Origin: DATJOQ01 sp050010455
GTDB taxonomy: Bacteria > Desulfobacterota > Binatia > Binatales > Binataceae
Reading direction: 5' to 3'
Length of the DNA stretch: 16,132 nucleotides
Assembly (NCBI GenBank): GCA_050010455.1
Contig: JBEKLA010000073.1
Coordinates: forward strand, 1 to 16,132
Positions within the stretch are counted from its first letter, which is position 1. The number at the start of each line of letters is the position of its first letter. Shown here piece after piece: positions 1-7,281 of the stretch. A model generated the notes under the pieces. It was not told the DNA's origin, did no database searches, and saw only the letters and a program-made list of their open reading frames with translations. The position numbers were made by a program, and so were the translations under genes.

Positions 1-735
1 GCGATAGGCGTGGTCCCGGCTGGCGCCTGCCCGTTGACGGACGAGCGCCTTTTTGGCCGGCCCGCGCAACCGTCGTATTGCGACATCGGCGCGTTCGAGT
101 ATAGCGCCAGTGGCCCAGTACCTACGCCTACCGCGACTCCGACGGGGACTCCGGTGTCAACTCCGGTGCCGACGAAGACCCCGACGCCGACCAAGACTCC
201 GAAGCCGGCAAAGACCCCGACACCAACAAAGACCCCGACACCGACGGCGACAACAACTCCGAAGCCGACCAAGACCGCAACGCCGACGAAGACTCCGGTC
301 ACGACTCCAAGTGCCACCGCGACAAGTACTGCCGCTGGTACTCCGACGGTAACCCCAACTTCGACCGCGTCGCAGGGGGCGACACCCACGCCGACGCCGA
401 CGCCGACGGCGACCGCAACTCCGAGTGGGAAGCTAGTGCTAACCCCGTCGCCAGTTCACTTCGGAAGTGTAGCGGTGGGTCAGACGTCATCTCCGCAGAC
501 GATCACGCTGTTCGACGGAGACGGCACGGTTACAATCTCCGGCTGGAGCATCAGTTCCAACTTCACTGTCCTGAGCGAGAATTGTCCCTCGGTTCTGAAG
601 CCCGGCCAGTCGTGCCAGTTTATGGTGGCCTTCCAGCCGCGGAGCACGGGAAGCGCCAGCGGGATGCTTCGCGTATTCGACACCGCGCGCAACAGCCCGC
701 AGAAGGCCAAGCTGAAGGGCGTCGGCACGCGCTGA
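1..735 (+). CDS. C-terminal part of a secreted/surface beta-helix-type protein with Thr/Pro stalk and beta-sandwich end domain (5' partial)
   Basis: The frame is open to the window edge, so 244 residues are the end of a longer protein; the GTG at 10 is not taken as its start. The first ~35 residues, ending in CDIGAFEY, match the tail typical of parallel beta-helix (choice-of-anchor Q type) extracellular proteins, where a phrase like 'CDIGAFE' closes the helix domain. Residues about 39-141 are an almost pure Thr/Pro/Ala/Lys low-complexity stalk. Residues about 145-244 form a domain with the pattern PSPVHFGSVAVGQTS and a cysteine pair (ENC...GQSC), as in the ASPM-SPD2-Hydin/choice-of-anchor D beta-sandwiches. 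I infer an exported structural or adhesive protein with a spacer carrying a terminal sandwich. No LPXTG or PEP-CTERM sorting tail is visible. A strong terminator follows the stop. The upstream part, including any signal peptide, is outside the window. Confidence 0.8.
   Translation, partial: AIGVVPAGACPLTDERLFGRPAQPSYCDIGAFEYSASGPVPTPTATPTGTPVSTPVPTKTPTPTKTPKPAKTPTPTKTPTPTATTTPKPTKTATPTKTPVTTPSATATSTAAGTPTVTPTSTASQGATPTPTPTPTATATPSGKLVLTPSPVHFGSVAVGQTSSPQTITLFDGDGTVTISGWSISSNFTVLSENCPSVLKPGQSCQFMVAFQPRSTGSASGMLRVFDTARNSPQKAKLKGVGTR
115..423 (+). repeat. Degenerate tandem repeat encoding a Pro/Thr-rich stalk
   Basis: About 103 codons are dominated by ccg/acg/act/aag triplets and encode repeats of the kind TPTPTKTPKP and TPTATPT. 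The unit is imperfect, with 6- and 12-base periods (for example 'ccgacgccgacc' and 'aagactccgaag'). It lies wholly inside the coding frame and reads as an extended, possibly O-glycosylated linker between two folded domains. Such arrays expand and contract by slippage, so length may vary between strains. Confidence 0.85.
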
Positions 736-764
736 TTCAGGAACCTGTCTGAAGATGTCCGTTT

Positions 765-803
765 CGAGCCCTGCGGCATCCGCTGCGGGGCTCGTTTTTT
801 TTT
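765..803 (+). terminator. Rho-independent terminator of the stalk-protein gene
   Basis: The arms 765-777 and 782-794 form a GC-rich hairpin (outer part CGAGCC/GGCTCG perfectly paired) and are followed directly by nine T residues (795-803). It lies 29 bases after the stop at 735. On the opposite strand the hairpin is preceded by A residues but not followed by T, so it should stop only plus-strand transcription. The last T residues are also the stop codon of the minus-strand gene ending at 802. Confidence 0.85.
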
Positions 804-1626
804 ACATCACCGCGGCGCGGATTTTCGCCAATCGCGCGGCGAGCGTCGCCAGACCCGTCACCATATGAACGCCGTACCAGTGCAGGTCGCGTCCGCTGAT
901 TAGCGCGACTCGGCGGCCCAGCGCCGGTGGGAGATGGGTTTTCAGCTCCTCGACGTCGGAGCTGTCGAACGCATAGGGTTCGTCGGGAAGCAGCACGAGA
1001 TCGGGCCGGCGCTCGAGCACCTGTTCGAGCGTGGTGCGCGGATATCGTGCGCCGGCAGAGGCGAAAACGTTGTTGAAGCCAAGCATCCGCAAGACGTCGT
1101 GAGGATAGGTATCGGCGTTGAACGTCATCCAGGGGTTCTTCCAAATCGGGCAAAAGACCCGAAGTCTGAGCTTGGTCCAGGCTCCCAGCCCGGTTTCGAT
1201 TCCGCTGACCACGCGTACGATTTCGCGCGCAAGCGCTCCCGCCTCAGCGTCACGCCCGAGCACGCGACCCAGGCCGATTATCGACTCGACCGCGGCGGGC
1301 ACAGTGCGCGGATAGGTGACGTATACCGGTACTCCATGCTCGCGCAGAAACTCGATATCTTCGCGGCGGTTCTCTTCGGCGTTCGCGACCACCAGGTCGG
1401 GCGCGAGCTCGACAATCGTGGCGAGTTGCGGATTCTTGGTGCCGCCGACCTTTACTCGCGACGCGACGGCTTCCTGCGGCTCGATACAAAATTTGGTGAC
1501 GCCAACCACCTCGTCACTGAGGCCCAGGGCGAACAGTGTTTCGGTGAGACTCGGAACCAGCGACACAACCCGAGCCGGGCGCTGCTGAAGCTCGACTCTG
1601 AAACCAAGTTCGTCGCGGCACTCCAT
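802..1626 (-). CDS. BtuF-like helical-backbone metal/cobalamin-binding protein, no signal peptide
   Basis: The 274 residues match the periplasmic binding protein 2 family (PF01497; BtuF/FhuD-type), which binds cobalamin, haem or ferric chelates for an ABC importer. Diagnostic features are RVVSLVPSLTETLFALGL at about residues 19-36, a GVTKFC segment, 'APDLVVAN' at about 74-81, and the second lobe with RPDLVLLPDEPYAF at about 207-220. The two-lobe length is normal. The N-terminus, MECRDELGFRVELQQ, contains no hydrophobic signal or lipobox, and no longer in-frame start is available. As read, the protein is therefore cytoplasmic or exported by another route. No btuC/btuD permease or ATPase genes are in the window. 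It lies 52 bases after the small membrane protein gene, probably in one transcript with the reductase upstream. The ligand cannot be told from sequence; corrinoid is the usual assignment. Confidence 0.8.
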   Translation of the reverse strand: MECRDELGFRVELQQRPARVVSLVPSLTETLFALGLSDEVVGVTKFCIEPQEAVASRVKVGGTKNPQLATIVELAPDLVVANAEENRREDIEFLREHGVPVYVTYPRTVPAAVESIIGLGRVLGRDAEAGALAREIVRVVSGIETGLGAWTKLRLRVFCPIWKNPWMTFNADTYPHDVLRMLGFNNVFASAGARYPRTTLEQVLERRPDLVLLPDEPYAFDSSDVEELKTHLPPALGRRVALISGRDLHWYGVHMVTGLATLAARLAKIRAAVM

Positions 1627-1678
1627 GGGGATCTCTTGCTAACTTACGGAATCCGGCCGCGCAATCAAATCCTTAGCA

Positions 1679-1969
1679 TCATTTGAGCTTGTGACTGACG
1701 AGATCGCTCAGATACCGGCGATCGGAATCGCTCAGATCCTCATCTGCCGTATTCGACGCTCGCGGCTGCGGCGCGGCCGCTCGATTGGGACCGTTATCCA
1801 GCGAGGTACGGGGCGCTGGCCGATGGGTGAGCAGATACAGCGCGCGCGGCACCAGCATCCGCCGCGTCAGGAAGCCGGCGACCACCAGCCCGATCACGGC
1901 TATCAACAACAATCGCCGCGTGCGGCTTCGTTTGGCGCCGCGACGGCGCCGCCGTTTTGCCTTAGCCAC
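1679..1969 (-). CDS. Small Arg/Lys-rich single-pass membrane protein, unknown function
   Basis: This is 96 residues starting at a GTG with a good ribosome site (GGAGGAG at 1975-1981, 5 bases from the start). Residues about 4-19 are extremely basic (runs of R and K). Residues about 20-38 form one hydrophobic helix (LLLIAVIGLVVAGFL). The rest is polar and Ala/Pro-rich, ending in DSDRRYLSDLVSHKLK. By the positive-inside rule the short basic N-terminus should face the cytoplasm and the C-terminal part the periplasm. I recognise no family. It sits between the reductase (39 bases away) and the BtuF-like gene (52 bases), all co-directional, so co-transcription is likely. The strong ribosome site and the membrane segment argue that it is real. 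Confidence 0.6.
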   Translation of the reverse strand: MAKAKRRRRRGAKRSRTRRLLLIAVIGLVVAGFLTRRMLVPRALYLLTHRPAPRTSLDNGPNRAAAPQPRASNTADEDLSDSDRRYLSDLVSHKLK

Positions 1970-2008
1970 CTCCGCTCCTCCGCCGCCTTCCGATACCGCG
2001 CGCTGATT

Positions 2009-3241
2009 TTATCGGATCGGGATACCGAGTAGAATCGCGCCCGCCCACTTCGCGATAAGCGTACGCACGGGCATCTCGTCGAGATCGCGAGCGCCGTTGT
2101 ACCAATCGATTCCGATCTGCTGCGCGCGCCGGCTAAGGCAAGCCAGGCGGAAGTATAGCCGATAGCGGGGACCGTAAAAGCGGCGCGCGGCGAAACTGAG
2201 CTTCGAAAGCTTGCGGCCAATCAGCCCGTGATGAAGCTCGCGCTCGTAGGCCGCAAGCGCGTCGCGATCGCCGTCGAGCATCCGCACGATAGCCTGGGCG
2301 GCGAGCTTGCCTTGCTCAAACCCTTGCGAGATCCCCTCGCCCATCAGTGGATCGACTCCGGCGGCGTCGCCAACCAGTGCGACCCGTCCGGCAGCGAAGC
2401 GCGCATTCGGCGCGTACCCGCGAATCGGGAAGGCCTTGAAGGTCCCGGGCCTCCGGCCGACGCTGTCGAGCGGCAGCTCGGGGAAGGCCGCGCGCAGCGC
2501 ATCGAGCAGATCGGCCTTGGCCTCGCCGGGCCGCACGGCTTCACGCGGGCACTGATCGTAAATTCCGACATTCAGATGCGGCCGGTCATCGATCAGACAC
2601 GGGAACGACCACGCATAGCCTTTGACCCCTTCCGTGACGCATCGAAAATCGAAGCGATAGAGCTGATTGACAAATTCTTCGGCCGAGCCTGGTTCGACCG
2701 CAACGTCGACCATGACGCCGCGGCCGATCGAATCCTTGTCGGTGCCGAAGATCGCGGCGCGCACGCGGCTGCCCGAACCGTCGGCGCCCACCACCACCGG
2801 GGCTTCGAACCATCCGCGCTCGGAGCGGACGCGAACGCTATCCGATGAGGATTCGATTTCAAGCGCACGGCACTCTTCAATTATTTCAAGTCCTGCCTCA
2901 CGCGCCGCGCGTGCCAATCGCGCGTCAAAGCGATCGCGCCTAACGACCGTGCACAACACCTCGCCGGCTGGATACTCGATATCGCCGGCCACGGTGCGCG
3001 CCCGTCCGGCACGGACTTCGACGGCGGGGACTTCGAGTTCGAGCCCGAGTTCCGCGATCGCGCGAACGGTCTTCGGAATCAGGCCGCCTGCGCAGACCTT
3101 GAATCGCGGATGGCGCGCCTTTTCCAGCGCCACAACTTTGCCCGCCAAATCGGGACGCAGGCGCATCAGGTTGAGCGCGGTAGCCAGCCCGGCCGGCCCG
3201 GTGCCGACGATCAGGACCTCGCATGTGCGCGCGCTGCTCAT
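2009..3241 (-). CDS. Geranylgeranyl reductase family FAD-dependent oxidoreductase
   Basis: The 410 residues carry the full pattern of the geranylgeranyl reductase / digeranylgeranylglycerophospholipid reductase flavoproteins (the PHBH fold). There is an N-terminal Rossmann motif GTGPAG (13-18), the family-typical CAGG substrate-loop motif (50-53), the GADGSGSRVR segment (152-161) and the second FAD motif GDAAGVDPLMGEGI (291-304). These enzymes reduce isoprenoid double bonds in quinone, chlorophyll or lipid side chains. In a bacterium without visible photosynthesis genes a menaquinone or other polyprenyl substrate is plausible but not shown. Length is normal. The C-terminal ~60 residues (after about 350) are Arg/Tyr-rich with a mildly hydrophobic end (WAGAILLGIPI), which may touch the membrane. 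It is probably the first gene of the unit running down to the BtuF-like gene. Confidence 0.85.
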   Translation of the reverse strand: MSSARTCEVLIVGTGPAGLATALNLMRLRPDLAGKVVALEKARHPRFKVCAGGLIPKTVRAIAELGLELEVPAVEVRAGRARTVAGDIEYPAGEVLCTVVRRDRFDARLARAAREAGLEIIEECRALEIESSSDSVRVRSERGWFEAPVVVGADGSGSRVRAAIFGTDKDSIGRGVMVDVAVEPGSAEEFVNQLYRFDFRCVTEGVKGYAWSFPCLIDDRPHLNVGIYDQCPREAVRPGEAKADLLDALRAAFPELPLDSVGRRPGTFKAFPIRGYAPNARFAAGRVALVGDAAGVDPLMGEGISQGFEQGKLAAQAIVRMLDGDRDALAAYERELHHGLIGRKLSKLSFAARRFYGPRYRLYFRLACLSRRAQQIGIDWYNGARDLDEMPVRTLIAKWAGAILLGIPIR

Positions 3242-3296
3242 CCTGCTAATGGCCTAACATCGGCCGTCACGGAGCGAAAGGACATTGCCTCTGGAA

Positions 3297-3333
3297 ACGA
3301 GGAGAGCCGCCCTCGGCGAAGGCGGCCCTCCGT
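3297..3333 (-). terminator. Candidate terminator hairpin downstream of the HtrA gene
   Basis: In the gap after the protease stop at 3360 there is a six-pair GC stem, 3305-3310 (GCCGCC) with 3320-3325 (GGCGGC), extended outward by GAG/CTC pairs. On the minus strand it is followed only by a short, weak T stretch (CTCGTTTCC). It fits an imperfect terminator for the protease transcript but could also be a simple 3'-end hairpin. Confidence 0.4.
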
Positions 3334-3359
3334 TCTTGCTATTGGTCTCGTTCGGGTGT

Positions 3360-4952
3360 TTAAGCCGGAGGCTTCACTACCGTGAACATCGAGACGTTGC
3401 CGCGCTGAACCAGCAGCAACGCGGGCTTATTCTCTTTCTTGGCCTGCTTGGCCTTCTGCAGAAAATCATCGATCGACGAGATTTTCTCGCGGTTGAGTTG
3501 GAGCAAGACGTCGCCGGGCTCCAGGCCTGCGTCGGCCGCCGGCGTATCGGGCCGAACGCCCTTGATCACCACGCCCTTGTCGGTCTGAAGGTTGAACTGA
3601 TGAGCCAGCTCGGGAGTGATCTCGCCCACCTGGATTCCCCAGTCGGCGCCCGGCTGCTCGCCGTGGGCGCTTGCCACTACCGATTCCTTCAGCTCACCGA
3701 CGGTGACCTCCAGAGTCTTTTGTTTGCCGTCGCGGATGAGTTCGACGGGCACGGTCTTGCCGATTCCGGTAATCGCCACCATCTCGGGCAGCGCGTGCTG
3801 ATCGGCCACCACTTGGCCATTGAACTTCACGATCACATCACCGCGCTCGATTCCGGCCTTGCCCGCCGGCGAACCGCTCTCAACATTGGCCACCAACGCA
3901 CCTTGCACTTGCGCAAGCCCGAAGGATTGGGCGAGCTCCGGAGTGATTTCCTGAATCTCGACCCCCAACCATCCGCGAACCACATGGCCTTTGTTCTTGA
4001 GCTGCTCCATCACGCTCTTGGCCAAATCGATCGGAATCGCAAACCCGATACCGGCGCTGGTGCCGGTGCGGCTGTAGATCGCGGTGTTGATTCCAACCAC
4101 GTTGCCCTGAGCATCAAACAACGGACCTCCCGAGTTGCCCGGATTGATCGAGGCGTCGGTCTGGATAAAGTCGTCATAGTTGCCGCCCAGCGCCCGCCCC
4201 TTCGCGCTTACGATTCCGGCAGTCACCGTCAGCGAGAAACCGAACGGATTGCCAATCGCGACGACCCAATCGCCCACTTGAGTCTGGCTCGAATCGCCGA
4301 GCGTAGCCGCCGGCAGCTTCTCCGTAGTGTTGATCTTGATCAACGCGACGTCGGTCTTGGCATCCTTGCCAACCACCTTGGCGGTGTACTCGCGTTTGTC
4401 CATCAGGGTGACTTTGATCTCATCCGCGTTACCGACCACGTGGTTATTGGTCAGGATGTAGCCGTCGGGTGAAACGATCACTCCCGAACCCAGGCCGTGT
4501 TGCTTGAACTCGCGGGGTATCTCACCGAAGAAGCGGCGGAATTGCTCGAATGGGTCGCCGCCGCCGGGTCCAGGCCCTTCCGGACCCGGACTAGGCCCTT
4601 GCTCCGGCCCTGCTTCCGGCCCTTCTTCGGACCCTTCGTAACCGTACCCTTTCACCTTTTGCACCACGCTCACGTTAACGACCGTGGGCATCACGTGCTT
4701 GACCAGCGGCGCGAAGGACGCAATCGCAACGCTATGACCGTTGGGCTCGGGCTGACCAGCCGGCGCGGGCGCCGCAGGCTCCGCTTGACTGAGCTGAGTC
4801 CCTTTGTCGGGCTGAGCTGCCTGAGGCTTACCCGATTCTCCCTCGCCCGAACCCCAGAGCGGGAATGCCGCCACGTTCACGCGAGCGATCAGCACCGCCA
4901 TCAGCGCAACCACCAACGCGCCGCCTACAAGGGCGACGGTTTTCTTAAACAT
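3360..4952 (-). CDS. DegP/HtrA-family periplasmic serine protease (Do-like, two PDZ domains)
   Basis: The 530 residues match the Do family (S1C) of envelope quality-control protease-chaperones. The N-terminus MFKKTVALVGGALVVALMAV is an uncleaved anchor or signal. The trypsin-like domain spans about 85-310 with His171 (TNNHVV), Asp201 (KTDVAL) and Ser274 (GNSGGP). Two PDZ domains follow, about 325-415 and 430-525. A frame-compatible start 7 codons upstream exists, but 4952 is chosen because a perfect AGGAGG sits 5 bases before it. Residues about 102-134 are a Glu/Gly/Pro-rich insert near the place of the regulatory LA loop. It has its own upstream region of about 200 bases and a possible terminator after it, so it is probably monocistronic and stress-controlled, though I cannot identify a sigma-E type promoter with confidence. 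DegP, DegQ and MucD cannot be told apart by eye. Confidence 0.95.
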   Translation of the reverse strand: MFKKTVALVGGALVVALMAVLIARVNVAAFPLWGSGEGESGKPQAAQPDKGTQLSQAEPAAPAPAGQPEPNGHSVAIASFAPLVKHVMPTVVNVSVVQKVKGYGYEGSEEGPEAGPEQGPSPGPEGPGPGGGDPFEQFRRFFGEIPREFKQHGLGSGVIVSPDGYILTNNHVVGNADEIKVTLMDKREYTAKVVGKDAKTDVALIKINTTEKLPAATLGDSSQTQVGDWVVAIGNPFGFSLTVTAGIVSAKGRALGGNYDDFIQTDASINPGNSGGPLFDAQGNVVGINTAIYSRTGTSAGIGFAIPIDLAKSVMEQLKNKGHVVRGWLGVEIQEITPELAQSFGLAQVQGALVANVESGSPAGKAGIERGDVIVKFNGQVVADQHALPEMVAITGIGKTVPVELIRDGKQKTLEVTVGELKESVVASAHGEQPGADWGIQVGEITPELAHQFNLQTDKGVVIKGVRPDTPAADAGLEPGDVLLQLNREKISSIDDFLQKAKQAKKENKPALLLVQRGNVSMFTVVKPPA

Positions 4953-4957
4953 GCGAG

Positions 4958-4963
4958 CCTCCT
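4958..4963 (-). promoter_or_regulatory. Shine-Dalgarno site that fixes the HtrA start
   Basis: AGGAGG on the minus strand, 5 bases before the ATG at 4952. It lies inside a longer open frame that begins at 4973, and so argues for the shorter protein beginning MFKK. Confidence 0.85.
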
Positions 4964-4990
4964 GGAAAGTCAAAAACCTGAAGAGAGTTT

Positions 4991-4996
4991 ATCATA
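4991..4996 (-). promoter_or_regulatory. Possible -10 element for the HtrA gene
   Basis: TATGAT on the minus strand matches TATAAT at five of six places and lies 38 bases before the start codon. No convincing -35 hexamer is found 16-18 bases upstream, where an inverted repeat (4999-5022) sits instead. This would fit an activator-dependent or regulated promoter, but the assignment is weak. Confidence 0.3.
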
Positions 4997-4998
4997 GC

Positions 4999-5022
4999 AG
5001 AAGGCCCGTTCCTTGGCCTTCT
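4999..5022. repeat. 8-base inverted repeat in the HtrA upstream region
   Basis: AGAAGGCC at 4999-5006 and its exact complement GGCCTTCT at 5015-5022 are separated by 8 bases. No T tract follows on either strand, so it is not a standard terminator. It lies just upstream of the possible -10 of the protease gene and could be an operator or a 3' hairpin of the upstream glycosyltransferase transcript. Confidence 0.45.
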
Positions 5023-5051
5023 ATACCTTGGCATGACGATCGCGTGCCGAG

Positions 5052-5066
5052 GAAAATTCAATTTTC
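5052..5066. repeat. A/T-rich 15-base palindrome in the HtrA upstream region
   Basis: GAAAATT-C-AATTTTC is a perfect 7+1+7 palindrome in an otherwise GC-rich gap, about 100 bases upstream of the protease start codon. Its form fits a homodimeric regulator site. No known consensus is recognised. Confidence 0.45.
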
Positions 5067-5155
5067 ACCGATTTGGCCGCAGCCACGACAGGCACTTGCC
5101 GGTTTCGTCAGTTCCGGGTGCGGCCAACACCCGTTCGCTACCATTTGATAGAAAG

Positions 5156-6076
5156 CTAGCGCGGGCCATGGGCTTGGGCAATCCCGCGCCGCATCAGCCG
5201 CCCGCGCCAATAGCCGCAGAAGTTTACGCATTCCAGCTGATGATAGAAAGCGCCGGATGAGTCGCCGCGCGCCGCGGCCACCGCCATCCTGAGCGCGTTG
5301 CGCAACAGCTTGTCGACTCGGTTGTGGCTGCGCCCGCCCTTGAACGCGGTGCCCACTCCGAAGGCGAAGCTCTTGCGCCTGAAGTAAGGGCGCGTCAGGC
5401 GTTCGCGGCCTATCCAATGATGGACCACGGCGCGCGGTGCGAAACCCATCCTGCCGCCGCGCTCGATAATCCTCGCGAACAGCTCGGTATCCTCTCCCGA
5501 GATCGGATTGCTGCCGCTTACGCCGAGGTCTTCGCGAAAGCGGCCGAAGCGCTCGAAGGTCTCGCGGCGAAAACCGACGTTCGCGCTGAAATAGTTGTGG
5601 ATGCAATCGGCGCCGCCGTTGGCGCGCTCCGCCAACGCGGGATCGTGTACGGCGAGCTTCACATAAAGCAGCGGGCCGAGCCAATCCGGCGGCGCCTCGG
5701 GCCATCGTGCCAGCACGAGACCGCATGCCGCGTCGAGGTTACGGCGCTCGATTTCAGCCATCAATTCGCTCGCCCAGTCGGGCTCGACGGTAACATCGTC
5801 GTCGATAAAGAAAAGCAAATCGCCACGAGCTTCGTCGATCGCCCGATTGCGCGCGAAGCTTGAACCGAGCCGCGATTCGAATATCCGCCGGATCTTAATC
5901 GGCGCCGCGCCGGCGCATGATTCGACCACCGCTGCGGTGTCGTCGCTGGAGGCGTTATCGATCACGAGGCAGTCGGCGTCGATTCGGCTCTCCAGTCGCA
6001 ATTGCTGAACGCTGGCCAGCGTCTGAGCGAGTTGGCGTGCGCGGTTATGGGTCGGAATCGCGATCGTTAGCTTCAT
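5156..6076 (-). CDS. Family 2 glycosyltransferase
   Basis: The 306 residues begin with the GT-A fold signature of GT2 enzymes: LTIAIPTHNRARQL at 3-16, the nucleotide-binding DNASSDDT at 40-47, the metal-binding IDDD at 91-94 and a catalytic-type GEDTELFAR at 194-202. GT2 enzymes transfer a sugar from a nucleotide-sugar to a surface polysaccharide, lipid or protein; donor and acceptor cannot be read from sequence. No C-terminal transmembrane segments are seen, so it is probably cytoplasmic or peripheral. Residues after about 235 are Arg-rich and family-variable. It starts 36 bases after the lipoprotein stop and is probably the last gene of the thiI unit. There are no other polysaccharide genes nearby, so it is an isolated transferase. 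Confidence 0.88.
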   Translation of the reverse strand: MKLTIAIPTHNRARQLAQTLASVQQLRLESRIDADCLVIDNASSDDTAAVVESCAGAAPIKIRRIFESRLGSSFARNRAIDEARGDLLFFIDDDVTVEPDWASELMAEIERRNLDAACGLVLARWPEAPPDWLGPLLYVKLAVHDPALAERANGGADCIHNYFSANVGFRRETFERFGRFREDLGVSGSNPISGEDTELFARIIERGGRMGFAPRAVVHHWIGRERLTRPYFRRKSFAFGVGTAFKGGRSHNRVDKLLRNALRMAVAAARGDSSGAFYHQLECVNFCGYWRGRLMRRGIAQAHGPR

Positions 6077-6112
6077 CGGATCGTTCGGGCGGGCCCGATT
6101 TGCGATTCGCGC

Positions 6113-7255
6113 TCAGCCTTTCGGCATCGATGGTGGCGGCGGCGCCGCGGGCGCGGCAGTCGCCGGAGCCGTCGCGGGCGATGAAACCGCAGCCGGCACG
6201 CCGAGTTGACTGAAGACAAGCATAGTCACCGCCAGATTCACATTGGCGGTACGTTGGACTTCCGGCGGCGCGGCCACTTTGAAGCCGAAATCGCGCGTCT
6301 GATTCGGCGCCAGCGGTATCACATCATGACTGAAGTTGCTGAACTCGATCGGCGTATCGATCGGCGTATGCTCCTCGCTGAAGAGAACTTTGCGCCGCGC
6401 CCCTTTGCCTAAATAGTAAGTCACGGTCAGGCGCACTTCGTCGACGGGCCGGTCGCCACCGTTGGTAATCTGGCCAAAAATTCCCGGCACCTGCGAGTAG
6501 GTCATCTTCAAATCGACGTTGGTGAGCAGCAGCTTCGCGGCGTAGGCCTGGGCTTCGGCAAGCTGCGCCTTGGCCGTCTCGATCATCCGGCGTTCGCGCT
6601 CGTAGCGGAACGCGAGCCCTCGATTACCGGTGGCCGGCGTCTTGGACAGCTCGGCGAGCAACTCGTCGTAAGCAGATAGCGCCCGGTCATAGTCGCCCTT
6701 GTGGTAGAGCTCCACCGCCTGCTTGTGAAGCTTGGCGACAGCTTCCCTGGCCGGGAAGCCGGCGCGCACTTTCCATTCGCCGTTCTCCTTGACCATCACC
6801 AGGACGTCGTCATACGACAGCGTGGGATAGTGATTCTGCTGCAACGAATCCTGCGCGCGCTTCTCGACCGGCTCCTGCGCATTCTGCTCGGCGTCGAGCG
6901 TGCGCTCCCATAGTGCCAGGTCAGGCATCGTCACCTTGATCGGCACGATCGCCTGGTCACCTTGCACAGCCGCCTCGCCCGGCGCGTAGTCCATCTTCTG
7001 TTCGATCGCGCGGAACCAGTCGCGGCTGACGTCGGGGGCGAGCGGGATTTCCGCCAGGAATTGCTCGAGCGTGCGATCGACCTGGTCCTGATGCGACAGC
7101 ATCTGGTAGCAGGCCGGATAATTGAACATCTTCAAGCTGTTCAGATAGGCCTGAGCGTCATCCTTCGGGTTTCTGGCACATCCGCAGACTAGAAGCGCAA
7201 CGATTGCGGCGCCGATGACAGCAGCGCGCGTGGCCTGGTTCTTTGCGTTAGCCAT
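6113..7255 (-). CDS. Predicted lipoprotein with one TPR-like segment and a C-terminal beta domain, unknown function
   Basis: The open frame extends 74 codons further up, but that part lies inside thiI in another frame. The ATG at 7255 is chosen because it gives a lipoprotein signal: basic start, hydrophobic stretch AAVIGAAIVALLV, then VCGC with the probable lipidated Cys at 26. The 380-residue product has an N-terminal domain (about 30-170) ending in 'ENGEWKVRAGF', like small NTF2-type export domains. One TPR-like helix pair (about 175-205, 'AVELYHKGDYDRALSAYDELL') follows. Then comes a beta-rich domain (about 245-335, 'GQITNGGDRPVDEVRLTVTY') like FxLYD-type domains, and an Ala/Pro tail. I do not recognise the whole protein. 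It lies 26 bases after thiI and 36 bases before the glycosyltransferase, so co-transcription is likely. Role: envelope-located, otherwise unknown. Confidence 0.75.
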   Translation of the reverse strand: MANAKNQATRAAVIGAAIVALLVCGCARNPKDDAQAYLNSLKMFNYPACYQMLSHQDQVDRTLEQFLAEIPLAPDVSRDWFRAIEQKMDYAPGEAAVQGDQAIVPIKVTMPDLALWERTLDAEQNAQEPVEKRAQDSLQQNHYPTLSYDDVLVMVKENGEWKVRAGFPAREAVAKLHKQAVELYHKGDYDRALSAYDELLAELSKTPATGNRGLAFRYERERRMIETAKAQLAEAQAYAAKLLLTNVDLKMTYSQVPGIFGQITNGGDRPVDEVRLTVTYYLGKGARRKVLFSEEHTPIDTPIEFSNFSHDVIPLAPNQTRDFGFKVAAPPEVQRTANVNLAVTMLVFSQLGVPAAVSSPATAPATAAPAAPPPPSMPKG

Positions 7256-7281
7256 AGTAATCTGCCAGGCCTCCTCCACTG

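Noticed and set aside
115..423. Repeat array as a possible CRISPR or non-coding satellite
   Set aside because: The repeats are short, imperfect, in frame and encode a Pro/Thr stalk continuous with folded domains.
934..1686. A 250-codon plus-strand open frame
   Set aside because: Antisense to the BtuF-like gene, with no family resemblance; a shadow frame.
3285..4472. A 395-codon plus-strand open frame
   Set aside because: It lies antisense to the catalytic and PDZ regions of the HtrA gene, has His/Leu/Arg-heavy composition typical of a GC-rich shadow frame and no recognisable domain.
5058..5726. A 222-codon minus-strand open frame ending in a CRGCGQ motif
   Set aside because: Overlaps the glycosyltransferase in another frame; composition is Arg/Ala noise and the Cys motif falls in the gap by chance.
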